Positions 53,302-63,500 of a stretch of 64,000 nt of DNA are shown here, piece by piece. Under the pieces are notes generated by a model that was given only the letters and a program-made list of their open reading frames with translations, made no database searches and was not told where the DNA came from. How positions within the stretch are numbered: position 1 is the stretch's first letter; each line of letters starts with the position of its first letter. The DNA comes from Amia ocellicauda (lineage: Eukaryota > Chordata > Actinopteri > Amiiformes > Amiidae). A program made the position numbers and the translations under genes. Location of the stretch: positions 55,827,940 to 55,891,939 of the forward strand of contig NC_089851.1 of the NCBI RefSeq assembly GCF_036373705.1, read 5' to 3'.

Positions 53302-53835
53302 CCTCTCCTCTCCTTGTCTGTGGCCTCGTAGAGCTCCTGCCAGGTCTGGCCCTTGTGGGCCCCGAAGCCCACCACCTGCTGGTCCTCCCGGCCACTCTGG
53401 GACGCCATGGCGCGGGTGGCATTCCTGGCCCTCCGGTCACCCACAGCGATGGTGACTTTTGGGAAGCCACAGGCGTAGCTGGCCAGCGCGTCCTTGTTGG
53501 CCATGTACACCGTGTCAGACATGTCCATCTCCCGCTCCTTCTGATGAGCGGCCACGAGAGACACGGCGTACCCACCGTCGTTCTCCAGGATCCACTTGAA
53601 TGTCTGACCCCGGTACCTGCCAAACTGCAGGGTACTCTGGCTGAGTACCAGTTTGGCATTCCCGGGGTCACCCCCCTGAGACAGGATGCGGGCCACAGCA
53701 TCCTTCCGGACCTCACGAGGTGTGAGGGGGACAAATGGATCGCTGGAGGACTTGGTGGCAGACGCGACGCTTTTAGCTTCAGTTGTGGCTTGCAGGACCA
53801 GCAGGGAGCTGAACTGTGGGGTGGCCTTCATGTTC
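53302..53835 (-). pseudogene. DUF6729-family gene, exon 1 of those seen
   Basis: Acceptor CTGCTGTACAG, donor AGG|GTGTGT. Open throughout. It encodes two related modules: LVLSQSTLQFGRYRGQTFKW followed by ILENDGGYAVSLVAAHQKE, and QQVVGFGAHKGQTWQELYEA. The F-G-x-x-x-G-Q-T-x-x-x-L pattern resembles the small C-terminal module of exonuclease X-like proteins. Upstream exons, if any, were not found. Confidence 0.7.
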
Positions 53836-53929
53836 CTGTACAGCAGGTACAAATAGTCAGGAAGTCACTGACAAACAATATTGAATAAGGAGATCATTAC
53901 AATTAGTATGTTTTATTATTATTATGAAT

Positions 53930-53939
53930 AGTAATAATA

Positions 53940-53981
<42 letters not shown>

Positions 53982-54200
53982 TTAAAAAATAACAATACTT
54001 TCAATTAAATGACAACAAATAATACAAGATATGTTATAATTCATCATATACCTTGTATCACTGCTACAATTATTCGTATTATGATTCGTACTAGTACTAT
54101 TATCATCATCCTCATTATTATTTCTATTATTATGATGATGATGATGTGACGCAGTGAAACGCTACACGATTTTTTCTGTTTTATGTTTCAATGCAGCACA

Positions 54201-54232
<32 letters not shown>

Positions 54233-54396
54233 AATAGTATTTTAATACCATTATTAATACTATTATGATGATGATGTGACACAATGACTAATAATAATAA
54301 TAATAATAATAATAATATCGTCTCCGGCTTCCCCACGACCCTCACCAGGATAAGCAGTTTCGAAAATGAATGGATGGATGGATGGATGGATGGATG

Positions 54397-54436
<40 letters not shown>

Positions 54437-54440
54437 CATT
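53930..54440 (+). repeat. Microsatellite cluster (AAT)n, (ACT)n, (GGAT)n
   Basis: (AAT)n at about 53936-53985, (TAC)n at 54201-54233, (AAT)n at 54290-54317, (GGAT)n at 54367-54398 and (AAT)n at 54399-54436. The sequence TGTGACGCAGTGAAAC, flanked by ATGATG and ATTATT repeats, occurs at 54147 and 54473, with a variant (TGTGACACAATGA) at 54276, so the cluster has grown by larger duplications as well. Confidence 0.8.
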
Positions 54441-54717
54441 ATTATTAATACTATTCTTATTCTTATCATTATGTGACGCAGTGAAACACTATACGTTTCT
54501 TTGACTTTTTTACGGTTCAAAACACTTCTCTCTCAACAGTATAGAAGACACATACCATACACAAAACACCAGGGTTATTATCAAATGTATAAAAAGCATG
54601 AAATAACACCGCAAACACAGCAGGTCATATAAACAGATCGTATTAACACATTAATCGACAGACCGATTGATCAATTAAGAAAATGCTTACTTACGTGGAT
54701 CGATAGCAAAAAAATAA

Positions 54718-54885
54718 AATAATAGGAAGGAAGGAAGGAAGGAAGGAAAGAAGGAGGGAGGGAGGGAGGGATGGAGGGAGGCATAGATAGAAAAATAGAT
54801 CGATAGATAAAGATAAAGCTAGATTGATAGAATATATATATAGATAGAGACAGAGAGAGAGATATTGATGTCTGTCTGTATGTCT
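54718..54885 (+). repeat. (GGAA)n, (GGGA)n, (GATA)n and (TCTG)n tracts
   Basis: A purine run 54722-54782 passes into ATAGAT/GATAGA repeats (54785-54860) and CTGTCTGTATGTCTG (54870-54890). Confidence 0.8.
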
Positions 54886-55453
54886 GTCTGTAAGTCTCAA
54901 AGATTCTTTTCACTCCCTAGGCAACGTCTGACAAAACACGTATTTACTATTAGAAGTCCACCCGCAAAGCCCGCCTCTCCGGGTCATGTAGCCAACCAGC
55001 TGAAAGAAAACACATTGAGTGGCGTGGGAAATCGGGGGTTGTTCCAGCGGCAATTGTAAGCAATCCATGCAGGCTGAGGCTGCCAATTTCAGTGGAATTT
55101 TAGAAAAAGCAGGCGTTCCCATTGGTTACATTTTAGTATGTCGATACAGAGCACATTCAGCCTATCTGGGCGCAAGGATGACACGCAAATTCTTGAAGCG
55201 TTCCATATTTTGGTCAGGTTCTCCGCAGCGCGCCGGTTCCCCTTGGCATCGCGGACATCTGGTGCTTGCGTCGCGGGCGGTTTGTCGCACTGCGGCAGCT
55301 CTCCCTCTCGCACTCCTGCGTCGCAGCGGATCTATCGACCCCTTTCGATGCGGGCGAATTTTCCCGCCGTTTCTTCCTTTTTTTTTGGGGGGGGGGGGGA
55401 GGCGTGCAGACGACCGATTGTCATTTCTCACTACTTCTTTCTTAGCAGACACC
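54886..55453. other. Unassigned, partly GC-rich, with a T/G homopolymer at 55379-55399
   Basis: No gene recognised. CpG-rich 55190-55370 directly precedes the first tRNA unit. Confidence 0.4.
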
Positions 55454-55618
55454 CTGGGCTCAGGGTGAAAAGGGTCACATGCATATGAGATGTTTGGGCA
55501 ATGCGAGTTCTCGACTACAAATCCGAATTTCCGGGGTTTTCTCCTTGTCCTCATGCAATTCCAATGGCTTGACATTTGGGAGATCGTCCAATACCAACGT
55601 CAAACCATAAGCACGGCT

Positions 55619-55707
55619 TCCTTCGAGCCGGAATTGAACCAGCGACCTAAGGATGCCCGCTGCCTGAAACCTACAGTCCTCCGCTCTACCAACTGAGCTA
55701 TCGAAGG
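55619..55707 (-). tRNA. tRNA-Tyr (GUA) with 16-nt intron
   Basis: Minus strand CCTTCGATAGC... pairs with ...GCTCGAAGG plus discriminator A. GACTGTAG gives the GUA anticodon with purine 37, followed by a 16-nt intron (GTTTCAGGCAGCGGGC) at the normal position after base 37. Removing it leaves a 73-nt tRNA with a canonical D arm (TAGCTCAGTTGG). Box B reads GGTTCAATTCC (A where G is usual). No TTTT terminator is seen within about 50 bp downstream. Confidence 0.9.
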
Positions 55708-56702
55708 GAAGCCTCTCACCACCTTCCCCTGGCAGTCTCAGTGGCCGTGCAAATGCAAGAAGCACCGTGGCTTGGCTCAGTGGTTTTCAACCCGTGTGCC
55801 TTGAGGACTACCCAATTGTGTCTTGAGATTTTTATCCCCTCAAAAATATTATGTCATTTCGTTAGGTCAACTTCATGAATCTTGTATCAAATCAAACTTA
55901 TTCAAATTTGTGAAAATGTTACATTTATACATCACCTGTAGAAAGCGTTTCATAACTGAAATGTTGTGTTTGCCGGACTGAACGCACACCTACACTGAGT
56001 TGCAGTGCTATCAGTGGTACTGAAAGGCAATTGATGAAAGGGACAGATGGTGAATTCCTTTATATCTTGCACTCTGCTTGTCCTTTTTCTAAGTTGGACT
56101 GGTGAACGAAATCTATTTTATCAATATTATTCAATGTGTTTGTTCTTGCCCTTTTGGTAGGCTTATTTTTTTGATACTGTAACGGAGATGGAGAAGCAGC
56201 ACCGCCCCTCTCGATTAATATGCGGCCATCTCCGTAGGGGCTGCTGGGAGATAAGAGAAAGGACTGTAAAGAGTGAATTAAGGGCCTGTTCATTGTTATG
56301 TATTGATTGTGTACTGTACCGTTGTGTACTGTTGTTGGATGTCTCCTGTTCCTCTAAGTCTCATTTGGCTTTGGTTTCCCCCCTCTTTGATGAATAATCG
56401 GGCTCTAAATAGCCCCGGCATTTCTCCTGCAGTTCTTCGTTCTTTCCACTGCTAGCGCTGCCTTTGTGAAGGCGGATGGTGCTTGTGAGAAGTCAACAGC
56501 GTGTCCACCGAAAAGGGTGTCTGACTCCTGGTTTTGGATCCGGAAGGGTTGATAACAAACCGAAACGATTACAATATGATACCGCCTAGATTAACTGTGG
56601 ATATGTATTGTGATCGTGCTCGGCTCAGGTGTGCGTTCAGTCCGAACACAAAACATTTCGGTCGCGAAACGTCTAATCAAATCGAATGAAACGGCGGGGA
56701 TA

Positions 56703-57003
56703 GCATGTTTGATCTGTGTGCTATTGTTTTTCAACAATTGTAATGCCCTTTGTAACGTTTAACCACATCGTTGAAAAGAGCTTGTTATAGGATACTGTGA
56801 ACTCATGTTTGATCCGTGTGCTATTGTTTTTCAACAATTGTAATGCCCTTTGTAACATTTAACCACTTCGTTGAATAGAGCTTGTTATAGGATATTGTGA
56901 ACTCATGTTTGATCCGTGTGCTATTGTTTTTCAACAATTATAATGGCCTTTGAAACGTTTAACCACTTCGATGAATAGAGCTTGTTATAGGATATTGTGA
57001 ACT
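56703..57003 (+). repeat. Three 100-bp tandem repeats
   Basis: Units begin at about 56705, 56805 and 56905 with ATGTTTGATCYGTGTGCTAT and contain TTTTTCAACAATTGTAATG and GAGCTTGTTATAGGATA. Confidence 0.9.
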
Positions 57004-57640
57004 GAACCTATTTCGCTGTGAATTTATATTTACTGCGAATAGTTTATTGTGTCTCGTCTTAGTCTGTCTGCAGTAAATAAATGATTTGTATCAAGTAATT
57101 ATTTAGTTTGTCTGTCTACTTTTTTACCTAACCACTAAAGGTCACTCCTTGCACTTCACACATTTGCCCTTTTAATTACTCCCTTACTGACATACTTTAA
57201 AATGCAATGTGCAATGTGTCATAATAGTTTTAGCACCCTGTTGCCATTCAGGTGAGACAATACCTAGTAAATCCTTATTTTTTTTCATGTTGGGGCGCCG
57301 CGAAGGTTTTTGGTCTCAGCAAAGTGTGCGGTGGCATTACAACGCTTGGGAACCACTGGCTTGGCTTGTTGGGCATCCAGGTATGCACTGAGATTACGAT
57401 CGGCACGATGATTGTCAATCTCAGGAGAATTGTGTTTCTTTACTGATCACGTTCTCTGTCGCTTTTTACACAGTTCTTACAAGTGGCACATTGGGGATGA
57501 GGAGCAGGGCATGCTGATACGCATAGCTGTGGACTTCTGCATGGCATGTGGCCACAGGTCATTCCAAGTATTTCAAGACGCCAGCAAATGTGTGGACACA
57601 TTGTGTAGGCCCAACCCTCACAGATTGTGCCAAGTCAAGT

Positions 57641-58019
57641 AGGGATGCATGTTGTCCTGTTCTAAAGTGACACGTCGTCAACAGCAAAAACATCTCTCAC
57701 AGTTCCTGGCTTGACTTGACTCTGGAAGACAACACTTGCCCAGGCTGGATATTTGCCGAAAGAAGCAAAGAGGACAGGACACCTTGCCTAGCCGCAACTG
57801 CGTATCTCATTGTCACCAGGAAGGCCGTCCAGGATTTTCACCGCCATGGCCCTCGGTCAACAAGGTCTCAAAACAGCGCCAGAACAGGGACTTGAACCCT
57901 GGACCCTCAGATTAAAAGTCTGATGCTCTACCTGCTGAGCTACCCGGGCTTCAGAGAAGCGCTTAACAATGTGTTGGCTTCATGATTGTTCCAGACCGCT
58001 TTCTGGTCGGTTTAGAAAA
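57641..58019. other. Spacer between tandem units, holding tRNA-Lys
   Basis: Sequence not shared by both units within the window; unit B is cut before it could recur. Confidence 0.5.
57877..57949 (-). tRNA. tRNA-Lys (UUU)
   Basis: Minus strand GCCCGGGTAGCTCAGCAGG (box A region), GACTTTTAATCTG (anticodon UUU), and GGTTCAAGTCC (box B), 73 nt. TTTT follows a few bases downstream as a Pol III terminator. The 3' acceptor strand TTCTGGC gives one C-U mismatch with GCCCGGG, so activity may be reduced. Confidence 0.88.
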
Positions 58020-58184
58020 CTGGGCTCACGGTGAAAAGGGTGACATGCATATGAGATGTTTGGGCAATGCGAGTTCTCGACTACAAATACAAATTTCCGG
58101 GGTTTTCTCCTTGTCCTCATGCAATTGCAATGACTTAACATTTGGGAGCTCGTCCAATACCGACGTCAAACCATAAGCACGGCT

Positions 58185-58273
58185 TCCTTCGAGCCGGAAT
58201 TGAACCAGCGACCTAAGGATGCCCGCTGCCTGAAACCTACAGTCCTCCGCTCTACCAACTGAGCTATCGAAGG
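58185..58273 (-). tRNA. tRNA-Tyr (GUA) with 16-nt intron, second copy
   Basis: Identical over its 89 bp, intron included, to the copy at 55619-55707. Confidence 0.9.
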
Positions 58274-59268
58274 GAAGGCTCTCACCATCTTCCCCTGGCA
58301 GTCTCAGTGGCCGTGCAAAGCCATGACGCACCGTGGCTTGGCTCAGTGGTTTTCAACCCGTGTGCCTTGAGGACTACCCAATTGTGTCTTGAGATTTTTA
58401 TCCCCTCAAAAATATTATGTCATTTCGTTAGGTCAACTTCATAAATCTTGTGTCAAATCAAACTTATTCAAATTTGTGAAAATGTTACATTTATACATCA
58501 CCTGTAGAAAGCGTTTCATAACTGAAATGTTGTGTTTGCCGGACTGAACGCACAACTACACTGAGTTGCAGTGCTATCAGTGGTACTGAAAGGCAATTGA
58601 TGAAAGGGACAGATGGTGAATTCCTTTTAATCTTGCACTCTGCTTGTCCTTTTTCTAAGTTGGACTGGTGAACGAAATCTATTTTATCAATATTATTCAA
58701 TGTGTTTGTTCTTGCCCTTTTGGTAGGCTTATTTTTTTGATACTGTAACGGAGATGGAGAAGCAGCACCGCCCCTCTCGATTAATATGCGGCCATCTCCG
58801 TAGGGGCTGCTGGGAGATAAGAGAAAGGACTGTAAAGAGTGAATTAAGGGCCTGTTCATTGTTATGTATTGATTGTGTACTGTACCATTGTGTACTGTTG
58901 TTGGATGTCTCCTGTTCCAATAAGTCTCATTTGGCTTTGGTTTCCCCCCTCTTTGATGAATAATCGGGCTCTAAAAAGCCCCGGCGTTCCTCCTGCAGTT
59001 CTTCGTTCTTTCCACTGCTAGCGCTGCCTTTGTGAAGGCGGATGGTGCTTGTGAGAAGTCAACAGAGTGTCCACCGAAAAGGGTGTCTGACTCCTGGTTT
59101 TGGATCCGGAAGGGTTGATAACAAACCGAAACGATTACAATATGATACTGCTTAGATTAACTGTGGATATGTATTGTGATCGTGCTCGGCTCAGGTGTGC
59201 GTTCAGTCCGAACACAAAACATTTCGGTCGCGAAACGTCTAATCAAATCGAATAAAACGGCGGGGATA

Positions 59269-59469
59269 GCATGTTTGATCCGTGTGCTATTGTTTTTCAA
59301 CAATTGTAATGCCCTTTGTAACGTTTAACCACTTCGTTGAATAGAGCTTGTTATAGGATATTGTGAACTCATGTTTGATCCGTGTGCTATTGTTTTTCAA
59401 CAATTGTAATGCCCTTTGTAACGTATAACCACTTCGTTGAATAGAGCTTGTTATAGGATATTGTGAACT
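59269..59469 (+). repeat. Two 100-bp tandem repeats
   Basis: Units begin at 59271 and 59371, the same family as 56703-57003. Confidence 0.9.
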
Positions 59470-60028
59470 GAACCTATTTCGCTGTGGATTTATTTTTACT
59501 GCGAATAGTTTATTGTGTCTGGTCTTGGTCTGTCTGCACTAAATAAATGATTTGTATCAAGTAATTATTTAATTTGTCTGTCTACTTTTTTACCTAACCA
59601 CTAAAGGTCACTCCTTGCACTTTACACATTTGCCCTTTTAATTACTCCCTTACTGACATACTTTAACATGCAATGTGCAATGTGCGATAATAGTTTTAGC
59701 ACCCTGTTGCCATTCAGGTGAGACAATACCTAGTAAATCCTTATTTTTTTTCATGTTGGTGCGCCATGAAGGTTTTTGGTCTCAGCAAAGTGTGCGGTGG
59801 CATTACAACGCTTGGGAACCACTGGCTTGGCTTGTTGGGCATCCAGGTATGCAATGAGATTACGATCGGCACGATGATTGTCGTTCTCAGGAGAATTGTG
59901 TTTCTTTGCTGATCACGTTCTCTTTCGCTTTTTACACAGTTCTTACAAGTGGCACATTGGGGATGAGGAGCAGGGCATGCTGACACGCATAGCTGTGGAC
60001 TTCTGCATGGCATGGGGCCACAGGTCAT

Positions 60029-60056
60029 TAGGGTTAGGGTTAGGGTTAGGGTTAGG
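60029..60056 (+). repeat. Telomeric (TTAGGG)n block
   Basis: About 4.5 perfect TTAGGG units starting exactly where unit B homology ends. Confidence 0.92.
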
Positions 60057-60532
60057 TTTAAAAAAATAGGTTATTGAGGTTGTCAGGTGAATCAAACCTT
60101 TGGTTCCTCTGACATCCTCAAGTGCACTGGCACTGACAGGTGTTGAGGCTATTGTTGTGTCCTTAAAAGATGCATCCGAAAGTATTCGTTCTATAGTCTG
60201 TTTTGTTAAGGTAATTCAGTGGGATGAGATGTGGTGTAATTGAATGATGTGAAGTTTGTATGTACAAGAATACGTCTTAAAAGTAAGGGGAATGTATGGA
60301 ATTGGGATTAAAATTTAATTATAGAGTCTGGAAGTCTATTACCTAGGTTTTTAAGGGAGTCTGGGTTTTGTTTTGGGGGGAAATAAGTTATGGGGAATAA
60401 ATTTAAGGATAAGTTGTGAAATTGATTATTGAGGATAGGATTGAGGGATACATTTGAATAATGGTTAGGTTTAGGGATTGGGTTTAGAGGTTGGTTTGAG
60501 TGCCTAGTTAAATTATGGGCTAATTATATTTT
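60057..60532 (+). other. G/T-rich sequence with telomere-like motifs
   Basis: Contains scattered GGTTAGG, GGTTTAG and TTAGGG-like words (for example 60464-60496), as if derived from decayed telomeric variants. No gene seen. Confidence 0.5.
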
Positions 60533-60572
60533 AGGGTTAGGGTTAGGGGTTAGGGGTTAGGGTTAGGGTTAG
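60533..60572 (+). repeat. Telomeric (TTAGGG)n and TTAGGGG block
   Basis: TTAGGG and TTAGGGG mixed, five to seven units, ending one base before the first satellite monomer. Confidence 0.9.
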
Positions 60573-63500
60573 GATCACGGACCACTGTCAATCAGGTGCT
60601 TGCCTTGCCGTCCATCCATCCATCCATCTATCTATCTATCTATCTATGACTCTCGATATCTAACTCTCTTGCTTGCTATCGCTCCCCCAATGGTCAGTAG
60701 CATAGTAGCATAACAGCAGATCACGGACCACTGTCAATCAGATGCTTGCCTTGCCGTCCATCCATCTATCTATCTATCTATCTATGACTCTTGATATCTA
60801 ACTCTCTTGCTTGCTATCGCTCCCCCAATGGTCAGTAGCATAGTAGCATAACAGCAGATCACGGACCACTGTCAATCAGATGCTTGCCTTGCCATCCATC
60901 CATCCATCCATCTATCTATGACTCTCGATATCTAACTCTCTTGCTTGCTATCGCTCCCCCAATGGTCAGTAGCATTGTAGCATAACAGCTGATCACGGAC
61001 CACTGTCAATCAGATGCTTGCCTTGCCGTCCATCCATCCATCCATCTATCTATGACTCTCGATATCTAACTCTCTTGCTTGCTATCGCTCCCCCAATGGT
61101 CAGTAGCATAGTAGCATAACAAAAGATCACGGACCACTGTCAATCAGATGCTTGCCTTGCCGTCCATCCATCCATCTATCTATCTATGACTCTTGATATC
61201 TAACTCTCTTGCTTGCTATCGCTCCCCCAATGGTCAGTAGCATAACAGCAGATCACGGACCACTGTCAATCAGATGCTTGCCTTGCCGTCCATCCATCTA
61301 TCTATCTATCTATCTATGACTCTCGATATCTAACTCTCTTGCTTGCTATCGCTCCCCCAATGGTCAGTAGCATTGTAGCATAACAGCTGATCACGGACCA
61401 CTGTCAATCAGATGCTTGCCTTGCCGTCCATCCATCCATCCATCTATCTATGACTCTCGATATCTAACTCACTTGCTTGCTATCGCTCCCCCAATGGTCA
61501 GTAGCATAGTACCATAACAAAAGATCACGGACCACTGTCAATCAGATGCTTGCCTTGCCGTCCATCCATCCATCTATCTATCTATGACTCTTGATATCTA
61601 ACTCTCTTGCTTGCTATCGCTCCCCCAATGGTCAGTAGCATAGTAGCATAACAGCAGATCACGGACCACTGTCAATCAGATGTTTGCCTTGCCGTCCATC
61701 CATCCATCTATCTATCTATCTATCTATCTATCTATGACTCTCGATATCTAACTCTCTTGCTTGCTATCGCTCCCCCAATGGTCAGTAGCTAGTAGCATAA
61801 CAGCAGATCAAGAACCACTGTCAATCAGATGCTTGCCTTGCCGTCCATCCATCCATCTATCTATCTATCTATCTATGACTCTTGATATCTAACTCTCTTG
61901 CTTGCTATTGCTCCCCCAATGGTCAGTAGCATAACAGCAGATCACGGACCACTGTCAATCAGATGCTTGCCTTGCCGTCCATCCATCCATCCATCTATCT
62001 ATCTATGACTCTTGATATCTAACTCTCTTGCTTGCTTTCGCTCACCCAATGGTCAGTAGCATAGTAGCATAACAGCAGATCACGGACCACTGTCAATCAG
62101 ATGCTTGCCTTGCCGTCCATCCATCCATCTATCTATCTATATATCTATGACTCTCTATATCTAACTCTCTTGCTTGCTATCGCTCCCCCAATGGTCAGTA
62201 GCATTGTAGCATAACAGCAGATCACAGACCACTGTCAATCAGATGCTTGCCTTGCCGTCCATAGATCCATCCATCCATCTATCTATCTATGTATCTATGT
62301 CTCTCGATATCTAACTCTCTTGCTTGCTATCGCTCCCCCAATGGTCAGTAGCATAGTAGCATAAGAGCAGATCACGGACCACTGTCAATCAGATGCTTGC
62401 CTTGCCGTCCATCCATCTATCTATCTATCTATCTATGACTCTTGATATCTAACTCTCTTGCTTGCTATTGCTCCCCCAATGGTCAGTAGCATAGTAGCAT
62501 AACAGCAGATCACGGACCACTGTCAATCAGATGCTTGCCTTGCCGTCCATCCATCCATCCATCTATTTATCTATGACTCTTGATATCTAACTCTCTTGCT
62601 TGCTATCTCTCCCCAATGGTCAGAAGCATAGTAGCATAAAAGCAGATCACGGACCACTGTCAATCAGATGCTTGCCTTGCCGTCCATCCATCCATCTATC
62701 TATCTATCTATCTATCTATCCATCTATCTATCTATCTATCTATGACTCTCGATATCTAACTCTCTTGCTTGCTATCGCTCCCCCAATGGTCAGTAGCATT
62801 GTAGCATAACAGCTGATCACGGACCATTGTCAATCAGATGCTTGCCTTGCCGTCCATCCATCCATCTATCTATCTATCTATCTATCTATGACTCTCGATA
62901 TCTAACTCTCTTGCTTGCTATCGCTCCCCCAATGGTCAGTAGCTAGTAGCATAACAGCAGATCAAGAACCACTGTCAATCAGATGCTTGCCTTGCCGTCC
63001 ATCCATCCATCTATCTATCTATCTATCTATGACTCTTGATATCTAACTCTCTTGCTTGCTATTGCTCCCCCAATGGTCAGTAGCATAACAGCAGATCACG
63101 GACCACTGTCAATCAGATGCTTGCCTTGCCGTCCATCCATCCATCCATCTATCTATCTATGACTCTTGATATCTAACTCTCTTGCTTGCTTTCGCTCACC
63201 CAATGGTCAGTAGCATAGTAGCATAACAGCAGATCACGGACCACTGTCAATCAGATGCTTGCCTTGCCGTCCATCCATCCATCTATCTATCTATATATCT
63301 ATGACTCTCGATATCTAACTCTCTTGCTTGCTATCGCTCCCCCAATGGTCAGTAGCATTGTAGCATAACAGCAGATCACAGACCACTGTCAATCAGATGC
63401 TTGCCTTGCCGTCCATCCATCCATCCATCCATCTATCTATCTATGTATCTATGTCTCTCGATATCTAACTCTCTTGCTTGCTATCACTCCCCCAATGGTC

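Larger units (their letters stand above)
49245..53835 (-). pseudogene. Ten-exon gene of a fish multi-copy family (recalled as DUF6729), decayed
   Basis: Ten minus-strand blocks, nearly all with GT-AG borders, encode a large protein of a family I know as many uncharacterised copies in fish genomes. N to C: two glycine-centred modules with the F-G-x-Y/H-x-G-Q-T motif, a basic segment, a disordered proline-rich stretch, a cysteine-containing domain (PYRIWAVKLTCIQPQCEGHR), a helix-rich part (KAQVTSVFGSILKLDSTKK), a core with GEAPPQILYVDWDCC, and a C-terminal acidic and proline repeat region. Lesions: an in-frame TAG in exon 5, a deletion with frame loss at the end of exon 5, a frameshift in exon 6, and a large deletion in exon 7. 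Function is unknown. The core may be transposase-derived (inference). Confidence 0.7.
55454..57640. repeat. Tandem unit A (about 2.2 kb) with tRNA-Tyr
   Basis: Matches unit B (58020-60028) nearly base for base, at an offset of 2566 bp on its left side and 2466 bp on its right. The 100-bp difference is one extra copy of an internal 100-bp repeat. Contents: tRNA-Tyr on the minus strand; a segment beginning TGTAACGGAGATGG at 56178 with a CTAAATAGCC box (56404), which could be LTR-derived; the 100-bp repeats; and an AATAAATGA near 57076. Confidence 0.85.
58020..60028. repeat. Tandem unit B (about 2.0 kb) with tRNA-Tyr, cut by telomeric repeat
   Basis: Second copy of unit A. It has two instead of three 100-bp repeats. 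Homology to unit A stops at GGCCACAGGTCAT (57550-57562 in A, 60014-60028 here), where TTAGGG repeats begin. Confidence 0.88.

Noticed and set aside
55475-55765. Protein-coding frame across the tRNA-Tyr region (also 58026-58331)
   Set aside because: The frame runs through the tRNA on the same strand and is conserved only because the unit is duplicated; no protein family.
56178-56574. Solo LTR (TGTAACGGAG...ATTACA) in each tandem unit
   Set aside because: The ends look LTR-like and a CTAAATAGCC box is present, but no matching target duplication was found on the two sides.
57209-57446. Small conserved ORFs shared by units A and B
   Set aside because: Conservation follows from recent duplication. 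The frames have no codon signature or family match.
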